From CAWGJF01 sp963715745 (GTDB taxonomy: Bacteria; Bacteroidota; Ignavibacteria; Ignavibacteriales; Ignavibacteriaceae), in assembly GCA_963715745.1 (NCBI GenBank), contig OY970271.1, positions 806,001-870,000 on the forward strand: a DNA stretch of 64,000 bases, written 5' to 3'. This document shows positions 18,219 through 27,194 of the stretch, piece by piece (positions within the stretch are counted from its first letter, which is position 1; every line of letters starts with the position of its first letter). Made by a program: the position numbers and the translations under genes. The notes under the pieces are model-generated. The model saw only the letters and a program-made list of their open reading frames with translations, made no database searches and was not told the DNA's origin.

Positions 18219-18713
18219 TTAGTTGGCAAGCACTAATGGATTATCGATTCCGTTTAGTGTTATTTCTTCAACTTTAATTCGTGAAACTCCATATTTCATA
18301 ACACCAAGCTGGATTGCAGCACCTTTTGAAAGATCAAGCTGTCTGCCTGGAATATAAGGACCGCGATCATTTATTCTAACGATTATAGATTTCCCGTTTC
18401 TTGGATTAGTTAATTTCAGTAAAGTGCCAAATGGCAATGACTTATGAGCAGCCGTAAATGCCATTTGATCATAAACTTCACCATTAGCTGTTTTTTTACC
18501 GTGAAACCTTGGACCATACCAGGATGCCTTCATTGTTCCACGTTCTGAATATTTTACAACTGAGGAATTCACAACTTTTTGTGCTACCGTATTTGGGACA
18601 AATTCCTCAACAAGTTTAGGTGTTTCATTTGCAAAGTTATTTTTTTCTATCACTGTGAACCCAACCAACCCTACCAACACAAGTACGCTTAACATAATTG
18701 TGATTGATTTCAA
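18219..18713 (-). CDS. rlpA: septal ring lytic transglycosylase RlpA-like protein
   Basis: 164 residues. The start is taken at TTG because AAGAGGT sits 6-7 bases upstream; the ATG six codons later has no ribosome site. An N-terminal signal or anchor (ITIMLSVLVLVGLVGFTVI) is followed by the double-psi beta-barrel: GTMKASWYGPRFHGKKTANGEVYDQMAFTAAHKSLPFGTLLKLTNPRNGKSIIVRINDRGPYIPGRQLDLS. The conserved Asp and His (NDRGP, AAHK) of RlpA are present. It probably acts on peptidoglycan in the periplasm. There is no SPOR domain, unlike E. coli RlpA. Confidence 0.9.
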   Translation of the reverse strand: MKSITIMLSVLVLVGLVGFTVIEKNNFANETPKLVEEFVPNTVAQKVVNSSVVKYSERGTMKASWYGPRFHGKKTANGEVYDQMAFTAAHKSLPFGTLLKLTNPRNGKSIIVRINDRGPYIPGRQLDLSKGAAIQLGVMKYGVSRIKVEEITLNGIDNPLVLAN

Positions 18714-19222
18714 TATATACCTCTTAAATGTGAAACATATCTTTTGTACAATTCAAAGTTAGACCGGAGTTTTGCACTAAGCAATACTCGAATCCTTGAC
18801 GGATAGGTTTATACTTTTTTCCGAAATATCAACTATACTAGTATTTTGGTCGATTTTTAATTTTGTCGGAAATCCATCCAACATTGTCGGAATCTTAATA
18901 TGGATTTGGACAAAACCTGTAAATACTTTTTATTGTGAATCAATTATCCGCGTTTTTTGTAAATATTCTAACATTTTGATAGAGAGAGAACTATCAATTC
19001 AATCCTTAAAAAATATCGCCAGATTTGACTCTGAGTTATTTCTATTGAATAATACCCCCTTCTTAACCCAGGAAATGCTTCCTTCCCTAATTCTAAATTG
19101 ATTAAAAATTCAAATTCAATCCCTATGGAAAACAGACCAGTTAATTGAATAAACAACCCCTTCGTAAATAGAGATTCTGATGATTGATTGTGTTATATTC
19201 TATCTGAATAATTCTTAATAAT
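18714..19222. other. 509-base intergenic region, no gene recognised
   Basis: AT-rich spacer between divergent rlpA and the permease. A 101-codon open frame from a TTG at 18796 has no ribosome site, a biased unstructured composition and no family resemblance, so it is treated as non-coding. No hairpin or repeat stands out. Confidence 0.6.
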
Positions 19223-21313
19223 ATGCTTGCAAATAAATTCAAAAAACTGAAGAAAGACCTTAACTTATTTGACGTATTTGCAATTGCTACCGGTGCTACA
19301 CTCAGCGGAGGATTTTTTCTACTTCCGGGTATTGCTTCTGAACAAGCCGGATCGATGATGTTTCTTGCATATTTTATTGCTGCAATTCCACTGCTTCCCG
19401 CAATGGTAAGTAAAGTTGAACTTGCTACCGCAATGCCCAGATCGGGAGGGGTTTATTATTTTTTGGATAGATCACTGGGCCCTATATTCGGCACAATCGG
19501 AGGCATCGGAATCTGGCTGACTTTAATGTTGAAAAGCACTTTTGCCTTAATTGGAATGGGAGCTTATTTATCACTTTTTTTTGAAGGTCTTTCAATTGTT
19601 CCAATTGCAATTGTAGTTGCAATAGTGCTCGGAGCTTTAAACATTATTGGAGTTAAAAAGACCAGCAAGCTTCAGATTTTCCTGGTTATAATTCTTTTAA
19701 CACTTTTAATTCTCTTTATTGCTGGGGGAATTCCAAAAATTCAAATGTCTTATTTCAACAAGTTTCAGGATGCCGATTTTCAGAATATCTTATCCACTGC
19801 CGGACTGGTGTATATGAGCTACATCGGAATTACAAAAGTCGCAAGTGTCTCTGAAGAAATTAAGAACCCGGAAAGGAACCTGCCCTGGGGAGTTTTCCTT
19901 TCGTTTGCAGTTATAATAATTATTTATACTGTAGGAACATTTATTTTAACCGGTGTTGTGCCCGCAGAAAAACTAATGGGTAATCTGACTCCGGTTGCAA
20001 CAGCGGGAGACATAATATTTGGTGAAGTTGGTTTTATACTTTTATCTGTAGCAGCACTGCTTTCATTTATTTCTGTTGCAAATGTCGGTACTTTAAGTGC
20101 ATCCCGTTATCCGCTGGCTATGAGCCGCGATCATATTCTTCCAAGATTTTTTGGAAAAATTGGCCGTAAAGGTTCACCGGCTACATCAATAGTTATTACT
20201 GTTTCATTTATTATTATAATGCTTTTGCTTCTTGACCCTATAAAGATTGCCAAGCTGGCAAGCGCATTCCAGTTACTGGTATTTGCATTTATTTGTCTTG
20301 CAGTAATAATTATGAGAGAAAGCCGGATTGAGTCTTACGATCCCGGATACAAATCACCTTTTTACCCGTGGATGCAGATATTCGGAATTATCACAGCATT
20401 TTGGCTGATAATAGAAATGGGCTGGCTGCCGATTTTATTTTCAATAGGATTAATTCTTATCAGCTTTACATGGTACTGGTTTTATGCAAAAGATAAAGTG
20501 GTTAGGAATGGTGCCATCTACCATATTTTTGAAAGACTTGGAAGACAAAGATATCACGGTCTCGACAGCGAGCTGCGTGGAATATTAAAAGAAAAGGGTT
20601 TGCGTGAAACAGATCCTTTTGATGAAATTGTTACCCGCAGTCTGGTAATTGATCTTGAAGAAAAATCTGAATTTGAAGAGGTTGTTAATTCTGCATCTGC
20701 CTGGATATCCCAGTTTGTTGAAAAGACTACCGGAGAAATTGAAAAACAATTCCTTGAAGGAACAAGAATGGGTGCTACACCGGTAACGAATGGTATTGCT
20801 CTGCCTCATTTACGGCTGAAAGGATTGCAGCAGGCAGAAATGGTAATAGTTCGTTCACGTGACGGTGTGCATATGAAATTTAAAAACCCGCTTACCGATT
20901 TCGAGGATGAAGAAACTGAGGTAAAAGCCGTTTTCTTTTTAGTAAGCCCGGAAAATAATCCTACCCAGCATTTAAGAATACTTGCCCAGATTGCCGGCAG
21001 GGTTGATGAAGAAGGCTTTGAAGAGGAGTGGATGAATGCAAAAGACGAGCAGGAGCTAAAGGAAGCACTGATTCACGAAGACAGGTGTCTTTCTTTATTT
21101 ATTGAAAAAGAATCCGTAAGTGCTGAATTAATAGGAAAAGCTCTTAAGGAAATACGATTTCCGGAGGGTTGTCTTGTCGCAATGATCAGAAGAAACGGGC
21201 AGACGTTAATTCCCAAAGGAAGCACGTACCTTGATGAAGGAGACAGGCTTACAATAATCGGGGATCCTAAAGGAATGAAAGAGTTAAAAAAGAAATACGA
21301 ACCTCACCTCTGA
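19223..21313 (+). CDS. APC-family permease fused to EIIA(Fru/Ntr) and RCK_C domains
   Basis: 696 residues. Residues about 1-430 form an amino acid-polyamine-organocation transporter with 12 helices (NLFDVFAIATGATLSGGFFLLPGIASEQAG; YIGITKVASVSEEIKNPERNLPWG). About residues 470-620 form a PTS EIIA domain of the fructose/nitrogen type, with the phosphorylatable-His context TNGIALPHLRLKG. The C-terminal 65 residues (GCLVAMIRRNGQTLIPKGSTYLDEGDRLTIIGDP) are an RCK_C (TrkA-C) ligand-binding domain. The two cytoplasmic domains suggest gating by phosphorylation state and a bound ligand; substrate unknown. Confidence 0.88.
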   Translation: MLANKFKKLKKDLNLFDVFAIATGATLSGGFFLLPGIASEQAGSMMFLAYFIAAIPLLPAMVSKVELATAMPRSGGVYYFLDRSLGPIFGTIGGIGIWLTLMLKSTFALIGMGAYLSLFFEGLSIVPIAIVVAIVLGALNIIGVKKTSKLQIFLVIILLTLLILFIAGGIPKIQMSYFNKFQDADFQNILSTAGLVYMSYIGITKVASVSEEIKNPERNLPWGVFLSFAVIIIIYTVGTFILTGVVPAEKLMGNLTPVATAGDIIFGEVGFILLSVAALLSFISVANVGTLSASRYPLAMSRDHILPRFFGKIGRKGSPATSIVITVSFIIIMLLLLDPIKIAKLASAFQLLVFAFICLAVIIMRESRIESYDPGYKSPFYPWMQIFGIITAFWLIIEMGWLPILFSIGLILISFTWYWFYAKDKVVRNGAIYHIFERLGRQRYHGLDSELRGILKEKGLRETDPFDEIVTRSLVIDLEEKSEFEEVVNSASAWISQFVEKTTGEIEKQFLEGTRMGATPVTNGIALPHLRLKGLQQAEMVIVRSRDGVHMKFKNPLTDFEDEETEVKAVFFLVSPENNPTQHLRILAQIAGRVDEEGFEEEWMNAKDEQELKEALIHEDRCLSLFIEKESVSAELIGKALKEIRFPEGCLVAMIRRNGQTLIPKGSTYLDEGDRLTIIGDPKGMKELKKKYEPHL

Positions 21314-21358
21314 TTCAATAACTAATAGATTCTTATAACCATTAACTTTCAATTAACT

Positions 21359-22453
21359 TTACTTTTGCAGGAACATCTTTAACGAATCACCTTTACCTGA
21401 TGAAATTTTCAGCCCTGAAGAAGAAACAATATTCCTAATCTCCGCCAATGTGGAATCTATGCTACTATCTGACAGATTTTTGTTTTTATAAATAAGGTAT
21501 TTCCTGCGGTAAAATTCAGGAGTAAAATTCGGCATAATAACATTAGCGCCTGCCCTCAGTCCAAGTTCTCTTCCGCTTTTAACCAGGGTGCTTAAAGCAG
21601 TTGTTGTCGGGATGTAAACATCCTTTAAAACTATTCTTGCAACAGCCATTGTTTTTAAAGTCAGGTATAGATCTGCGTTTGGATATTTTTTAAAAGGAGT
21701 TTGTTCTGATGAAATATATGGACTAAATGAAGCCATATCGCAATCGAGTTTTTTACATAATAAAATATCATCAGCTATATTTTCAAATGTCTGACCCGGA
21801 AGACCGATAATATTTCCGCTTCCTGTTTGAAACCCGATTGCTTTTAAATACCGTAAATGTAAAAGTCTTTCTTCCAGCTTCTGCTTGTTGTGAAGCTTGA
21901 AGTATAAATTATCATTTGCAGTTTCGTGTTTTAATAAATACCTGTCAGCACCCGCTTTAAGCCATTCATCGTATTCAAAAAATCCACGTTCGCCCAGACT
22001 TAAAGTTATTACAACATCAAAATTATTTTTTATTGACTTTATGAGATCAAAGATGAAATCACATTCGTATTCAAAATCCTCACCCGACTGAAGAACAATA
22101 GTTTTGATTCCGGCATTTGCAATTTGTTCAGCAGTTTCCAGGATTTCCTTTTTGTTCATCCTGAATCTCTGCAATTCAAAATTTGAAATGCGCAGCCCGC
22201 AATAAAGACAATCCTGCTCGCAGTTGTTTGAAATTTCAATTATCCCGCGTAAGTGAATTTCATTACCGCAAAAATCGTTTCTTATTCCCTGAGCTTTTAA
22301 AAATAGTTCAAGAATTTCTTCTTCATTTGAAAGCGAAAGAAGAAAAACAATATCTTCTTTGGAGAAATCAGGTTTGTTAAGAATACAATTTAGTCGCGTA
22401 TTACTCACTTTAGTTTTATTCTTTTGAACTTCTATTTTCCCTTCAACATTCAT
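21359..22453 (-). CDS. hydE: [FeFe]-hydrogenase H-cluster radical SAM maturase HydE
   Basis: 364 residues from the ATG; a TTG four codons upstream is the alternative start. The radical-SAM cluster motif is NNCEQDCLYCGLR (C-x3-C-x2-C). HydE-typical segments are GIKTIVLQSGEDFEY, LSLGER, ADRYLLKHETAN, SGNIIGLPGQT and the C-terminal REIGLRAGANVIMPNFTP-like sequence (GRELGLRAGANVIMPNFTP). It takes part in building the dithiolate-bridged diiron subsite of the H-cluster. It lies 73 bases downstream of hydG on the same strand. Confidence 0.95.
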   Translation of the reverse strand: MNVEGKIEVQKNKTKVSNTRLNCILNKPDFSKEDIVFLLSLSNEEEILELFLKAQGIRNDFCGNEIHLRGIIEISNNCEQDCLYCGLRISNFELQRFRMNKKEILETAEQIANAGIKTIVLQSGEDFEYECDFIFDLIKSIKNNFDVVITLSLGERGFFEYDEWLKAGADRYLLKHETANDNLYFKLHNKQKLEERLLHLRYLKAIGFQTGSGNIIGLPGQTFENIADDILLCKKLDCDMASFSPYISSEQTPFKKYPNADLYLTLKTMAVARIVLKDVYIPTTTALSTLVKSGRELGLRAGANVIMPNFTPEFYRRKYLIYKNKNLSDSSIDSTLAEIRNIVSSSGLKISSGKGDSLKMFLQK

Positions 22454-22526
22454 TATCTTGTTCAATATTCGACATTTAATTTAATAACGAATATCAAATA
22501 CAGAATGCTGAATAAAGGAGTTTGAT

Positions 22527-23918
22527 TTATAAATAAACGTCTCTTTCACCGGCATTAACTTTCTCTACCATCTGATCAACTTTCTTTCTGGTTACGCCGG
22601 TTATTTTTTCAATTTCCTGTTTAAGAAAATCTTCGGAGACCTGCTTTGTTTCATCAGAGGCAAAGTCATTCAAATATTCTCTGAATGTTGCAACTGCATT
22701 TGGCACACAAATCTTCCCGATGTTTCCTGTTTTAGCAAGCTCCATAAACCTGTCGCCGGTTCTGTGCGAACGGTAACAAGCTGTGCAGAAACTCGGCATA
22801 TAACCAAGCGAGGTTATATCTCTTACGACTTCATCGAGGGATCGATGATCACCAAGCTGAAATTGCTCAAGTTCATGTTCATTGAGACTTTCCTGTGATT
22901 CTTTATAAGCACCCGGCGAAGTTCTGCTGCCTGCACTTATTTGTGATACACCAACTTCAAATACTTCTCTTCTCAATTCAGCTCTTTCTCTTGTCGATAA
23001 AATCATTCCCGTGTATGGAACAGATAATCTTATAACTGCTACTAATTTTTTAAAAGAAAGATCATCAACTGCAAATGGCGGGTTAAGAGCTGATGGTGCA
23101 TTTAGTGCCGGCTCCAGTCTTGGAACTGAAATAGTATGCGGCCCGATTCCATATTTAAAATCAAGATCGTGAGCGTGCATCAATAATGCAAGAGTTTCAA
23201 ATTTGTAGTTTGTTAATCCGAATAATGCACCAATTCCAACATCATCAATTCCGGCTTGCAATGCGCGATCCATTGCGTAAAGTCGCCATGCAAAATCTCT
23301 TTTAGGTCCGGAAGGATGCATATCCATATAAGTTTTGAAGTGATACGTTTCCTGGAAACACTGGTATGTCCCGATTCCGAATGATTTTAGTTCTTTAAAT
23401 TGCTCAAGACTCAGTGGTGCAGTATTTACATTCAACCGCCTGATGTTATTTCCGTTCAGGTTAATGCTGTAAATTCTTTGAATGGCTTCGCCGATAAATT
23501 CTACATTTGATTTTTTCGGATGTTCACCCGCAACTAAAAGAATTCTTTTTTGCCCTGTTAAAACCAGGTATTTTGCTTCTTCTTCAATTTCATCCAACGT
23601 TAAAGTCCTGCGTTTAAGTTCTGTATTATCTTTCCTAAATGCACAATAAGTACAATTGTTCACGCACAGATTTGTAACATATAGCGGCGCAAAAAGTACA
23701 AGACGGTTGCCGTAAATTTTTTCTTTTACCCGTTTAGCAGTGTGGAATAATTCATCATATATTTCCGGTGAAGAAATGTTTAGAAGCGCAGCACTTTCTT
23801 TCAAAGATAATCCCTTTGCTTCAGAAGCCTTCTTTATAATATCTTTCTGCATTTCTTTATTAAACAAGGAATCATCATCTAATAAAGCATTTATAAAGCC
23901 CTCATCAATAAATTCCAT
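22527..23918 (-). CDS. hydG: [FeFe]-hydrogenase H-cluster radical SAM maturase HydG
   Basis: 463 residues, normal for HydG. It cleaves tyrosine to supply CO and CN- ligands on an Fe synthon. The N-terminal cluster motif is NLCVNNCTYCAFRKDN (C-x3-C-x2-C). The second, auxiliary cluster, which separates HydG from ThiH, is present at the C-terminus: SFCTACYRSHRTGDRFM followed by KICVPNAVATF (C-x2-C-x22-C type). GGAGAG precedes the ATG. First gene of hydG-hydE, divergent from aspA-hydF. Confidence 0.96.
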   Translation of the reverse strand: MEFIDEGFINALLDDDSLFNKEMQKDIIKKASEAKGLSLKESAALLNISSPEIYDELFHTAKRVKEKIYGNRLVLFAPLYVTNLCVNNCTYCAFRKDNTELKRRTLTLDEIEEEAKYLVLTGQKRILLVAGEHPKKSNVEFIGEAIQRIYSINLNGNNIRRLNVNTAPLSLEQFKELKSFGIGTYQCFQETYHFKTYMDMHPSGPKRDFAWRLYAMDRALQAGIDDVGIGALFGLTNYKFETLALLMHAHDLDFKYGIGPHTISVPRLEPALNAPSALNPPFAVDDLSFKKLVAVIRLSVPYTGMILSTRERAELRREVFEVGVSQISAGSRTSPGAYKESQESLNEHELEQFQLGDHRSLDEVVRDITSLGYMPSFCTACYRSHRTGDRFMELAKTGNIGKICVPNAVATFREYLNDFASDETKQVSEDFLKQEIEKITGVTRKKVDQMVEKVNAGERDVYL

Positions 23919-24185
23919 AAACTCTCCGATATAAAATCTGTTTAGGTTAATATTTTATTCGACACATTAAAAATTCAATTGTTATACCACCGGCAATAAT
24001 CTGAATAGTACTCTATATCATTGTTTATCAGCAATTAGTTCTTAAAAAAGAGAAAAGAATTATTATTAATGAAGATTGATTGTTAATTGTAAAGTATAAA
24101 ACTGATACTTTTTTAAAGAAGAGCGGAATTGAAAAAAAACAGAATTTACGGAACACTTTTTGTCCTGAGCAATCAAGGTGAGATT

Positions 24186-25604
24186 ATGCGAATTGAAAAA
24201 GACTCAATAGGAAAAGTTGAATTACCTGAAGATGCTTATTTCGGCATTCATACTTATCGCTCGATAAACAACTTTCCTTCATCCGGCGAAAAGGTGAATA
24301 TCAATCTTGTTAGAGCTTACTTGCAGGTAAAATTAGCGGCGGCAGAAACTAATTTTAAAACTGAACTTTTAGACCAGTTTAAATACGAAAAAATTGTCTC
24401 GGCTATAGAAAATTTAATTAGCGAATGCAATAGTTTTATAAATAATGGTGATGGAACAATCTATCATAAAATAGTTGTTGATCCATATCAGGGCGGTGCA
24501 GGCACTTCACTTAATATGAATATAAATGAAGTAATTGCAAATGCGGCGTTAAAGCTTGATGGGAAAAAGTTCGGTGACTATAATTTTGTTCATCCTTTAG
24601 ATGATGTAAATCTTTCCCAATCGACAAACGATACTTTTATAACTGCTCTCAAAATCGCATTACTTAATCAGATAAAAGAGCTGGAAGAATGTTTTGCTGC
24701 CTTACAAAATAGCTTGCAGGAAAAGGAAAAAGATTACAGCTATATTGTAAAGCTTGGAAGAACACAGCTTCAGGATGCAGTACCGGTTACACTTGGACAG
24801 GAGTTTGGTGCATGGGCACAGGCAATTGCTCGGGACAGATGGAGATTGTATAACATCAGGGAACGTCTTCGTTCTGTAAACCTTGGCGGAACTGCTGTAG
24901 GAAATTCTGTAAGTGCTGATAAAAAATATGTTTTGCAAGTGGTTAATGAGCTTAAAAAAATAACGGGGCTACCAATTGCAAAAGCAGAAGATTTAATTGA
25001 TGCAACTCAAAATCTTGATGTGTTTGTTGAAGTACACGGAATTATTAAAGCCGGTGCGACTTCATTAATAAAAATTGCAAATGATATTCGTTTGCTATCA
25101 AGCGGACCCGATGGCGGAATTGGGGAAATAACTTTACCCAAACTCCAGGCAGGTTCAAGCATAATGCCGGGTAAAATTAATCCTGTAATTCCTGAATATG
25201 TAATCCAGGTTGGTGAATTAGTGAAAGGAAATGATGTAATAATTTCAAATCTTGTTTCAGCAGGTAATCTCGAACTTAATGCTTTTTCACCAATGATAGC
25301 ACATTTGTTTTTAAAATCTGTAGAGGTGTTAAAAAATGCTTTGACAGTTTTTTCGGAGAAATGTATAAATGGAATTACTGCAAATTCAGAAAGATGTAAG
25401 TCAAATCTTTTAAATTCATCTGCAATCGCTGTGTTTTTAATTAAAGAATTTGGCTATGAAAAAATATCCGATCTGGTAGTTGAAGCAGGTGAAAATAAAA
25501 TTTCCTTCGTTGAATTATTAAAACAGAAAAATATATTAACAGAAGATCAATTGTTTGATCTTTTATCTGAAAGAATGGGGATACCGGTTGAACAGCACAT
25601 CTAA
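24186..25604 (+). CDS. aspA: aspartate ammonia-lyase-like protein (aspA/fumarase superfamily)
   Basis: 472 residues from the ATG preceded by AAGGTGAG; an in-frame TTG at 24129 would add 19 residues not seen in the family. MRIEKDSIGKVELPEDAYFGIHTYRSINNFP opens like aspartase. The superfamily signature GSSIMPGKINPVIPE is intact, with LSQSTNDTF and LGRTQLQDAVPVTLGQEF. AspA-like genes are commonly found next to hydEFG in fermentative bacteria, and there is evidence that ammonium is used in assembling the azadithiolate bridge. That makes a maturation role plausible; a plain aspartase role is the alternative. Confidence 0.9.
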   Translation: MRIEKDSIGKVELPEDAYFGIHTYRSINNFPSSGEKVNINLVRAYLQVKLAAAETNFKTELLDQFKYEKIVSAIENLISECNSFINNGDGTIYHKIVVDPYQGGAGTSLNMNINEVIANAALKLDGKKFGDYNFVHPLDDVNLSQSTNDTFITALKIALLNQIKELEECFAALQNSLQEKEKDYSYIVKLGRTQLQDAVPVTLGQEFGAWAQAIARDRWRLYNIRERLRSVNLGGTAVGNSVSADKKYVLQVVNELKKITGLPIAKAEDLIDATQNLDVFVEVHGIIKAGATSLIKIANDIRLLSSGPDGGIGEITLPKLQAGSSIMPGKINPVIPEYVIQVGELVKGNDVIISNLVSAGNLELNAFSPMIAHLFLKSVEVLKNALTVFSEKCINGITANSERCKSNLLNSSAIAVFLIKEFGYEKISDLVVEAGENKISFVELLKQKNILTEDQLFDLLSERMGIPVEQHI

Positions 25605-26820
25605 ATCTGAAAGACTGCATATTGCAATTGTGGGCAGACGAAATGTCGGCAAGTCATCATTAATAAATGCACTTATCGGGCAGCAGCTTTCAATTGTAAG
25701 TGAAGTACCGGGCACAACGACTGATCCTGTTAAGAAAGCCATTGAGCTTTTACCTTTTGGACCGGTGGTAATTATCGATACTGCAGGAATTGATGATGAA
25801 GGTGAACTCGGCAGCAAAAGAATTACGCTAACTATGCGCACATTATCTTATGCTGATTTTGCAATTATAGTCCTGGATGCTTCCAGTAAATTAACTAACG
25901 AAGAAACAGAACTTTTTAAACACCTTAAAAAACTTAATATTCCATATCTTGTTGTTGTTAATAAGATAGAATTTGGTGTCAACCCGGAATTACTAGGTGA
26001 TATAAGAAAATTAAATGCTTTTCATTTTGAAGTTTCATGTAAAGAGAAGGTTGGCATTGAATTATTAAGAAAAAAACTAATCCATTCTCTTCCAGTTCAG
26101 GATGAAAAACCGCTTATTGGTGATCTTGTTGGTCAGGGCGATGTTGTTGTGCTAGTTGTTCCAATCGATCTGGGCGCACCTAAAAGAAGACTGATAATGC
26201 CGCAGGTTCAAACCATCCGGGAAGCACTTGATGAAGATACAATTGTTGTTGTCGTAAAAGATAAAGAACTTCAATCAGCAATAAATAGTTTGAAAATTCT
26301 TCCTGATCTTGTTGTTACAGATAGCCAGGCAATTATGCGAGTAATTGCGGATCTTCCCGAAGATGTACCTGTAACAACTTTTTCAATATTGATGGCAAGA
26401 TTAAAAGGGGAACTACCAGTTTTTATTAAAGGGTTGGAAACAGTTGAGAAACTTCAGAACGGCGACAGGATTTTAATTTCGGAAGCCTGCTCTCATCATG
26501 CACAGGAAGATGATATTGGAACAGTAAAAATTCCAAGGTGGTTAAGACTTCATACCTCCAAAGATTTGCAATTCGTTCATGTTAAAGGACAGGATTTTCC
26601 GGAGGACCTTTCTGAATATAAATTAATTGTCCATTGTGGTGCTTGTATGCTTACAAGGAAGCAGATGCTTGTTCGTATGAACCAGGCAAAGCTTATCGAT
26701 ATTCCAATGGTTAATTATGGAGTGTTGATAAGTTACATGCACGGAGCAATTCCACGGGCACTTCAACCATTCGATGAAGTGAAAAGTAATCTTGAAAACC
26801 TTCATCTGTTTACGAATTAA
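25588..26820 (+). CDS. hydF: [FeFe]-hydrogenase maturation GTPase HydF
   Basis: 410 residues from a TTG inside the 3' end of aspA (17-base overlap); an earlier TTG at 25555 is possible. GTPase domain: IVGRRNVGKSSLINAL (G1), DTAGIDD (G3), VVNKIE (G4). A dimerisation domain follows, then a C-terminal [4Fe-4S] domain with SEACSHHA and VHCGACMLTRKQM, matching the HydF C-x(n)-H-C-x2-C ligand set. It is the scaffold that transfers the diiron subcluster to apo-HydA. Confidence 0.95.
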   Translation: MNSTSKSERLHIAIVGRRNVGKSSLINALIGQQLSIVSEVPGTTTDPVKKAIELLPFGPVVIIDTAGIDDEGELGSKRITLTMRTLSYADFAIIVLDASSKLTNEETELFKHLKKLNIPYLVVVNKIEFGVNPELLGDIRKLNAFHFEVSCKEKVGIELLRKKLIHSLPVQDEKPLIGDLVGQGDVVVLVVPIDLGAPKRRLIMPQVQTIREALDEDTIVVVVKDKELQSAINSLKILPDLVVTDSQAIMRVIADLPEDVPVTTFSILMARLKGELPVFIKGLETVEKLQNGDRILISEACSHHAQEDDIGTVKIPRWLRLHTSKDLQFVHVKGQDFPEDLSEYKLIVHCGACMLTRKQMLVRMNQAKLIDIPMVNYGVLISYMHGAIPRALQPFDEVKSNLENLHLFTN

Positions 26821-27194
26821 ATTCTTTATCAAAAAGAAAATTAAAGTAATTTAATATTTACTTGCCCGCAGTAAATTATTTCCCACCAGTAATCAAAACA
26901 TTATTTCATTTTGAAATAAAAATCTCAAAAAAGAATGAATTCGTTTTAATAAATAGATTTAATATTTCAAATAAAAGAAGATTTCCTTCAATTCAATGGC
27001 ACTTATTATGTAAATCAACAAAGTACAATTAAAAATTGTTTGATCAACATCAATTGTTAATTGTTAAATATATTCCGGAAAAAAAAGAAACATAATACAG
27101 AGGATTATTTATTTTACTGATTACATTTTAAAAATGTTATGCTGCATCCCGCAATTCCGGGACAAACTATTTCTCACATCAAACAGGGGCAATT
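26821..27194. other. 374-base regulatory region ahead of the C25 protein
   Basis: AT-rich. Contains the sigma-54-like promoter at 26997, a palindrome ATTTCATTTTGAAAT (about 26909-26923) upstream of it, and a small hairpin TCCCG/CGGGA (about 27147-27162) in what would be a long leader. No open frame of interest. Confidence 0.5.
26997..27012 (+). promoter_or_regulatory. sigma-54-like promoter upstream of the C25 protein
   Basis: TGGCACTTATTATGTA: GG and G separated by exactly 10 bases, with a perfect -24 box TGGCAC and a weaker -12 box (ATGT for TTGC). Almost identical to the element at 31036. Confidence 0.5.

Noticed and set aside
18796..19101. 101-codon open frame in the rlpA-permease gap
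   Set aside because: TTG start with no ribosome site, unstructured composition and no family resemblance.
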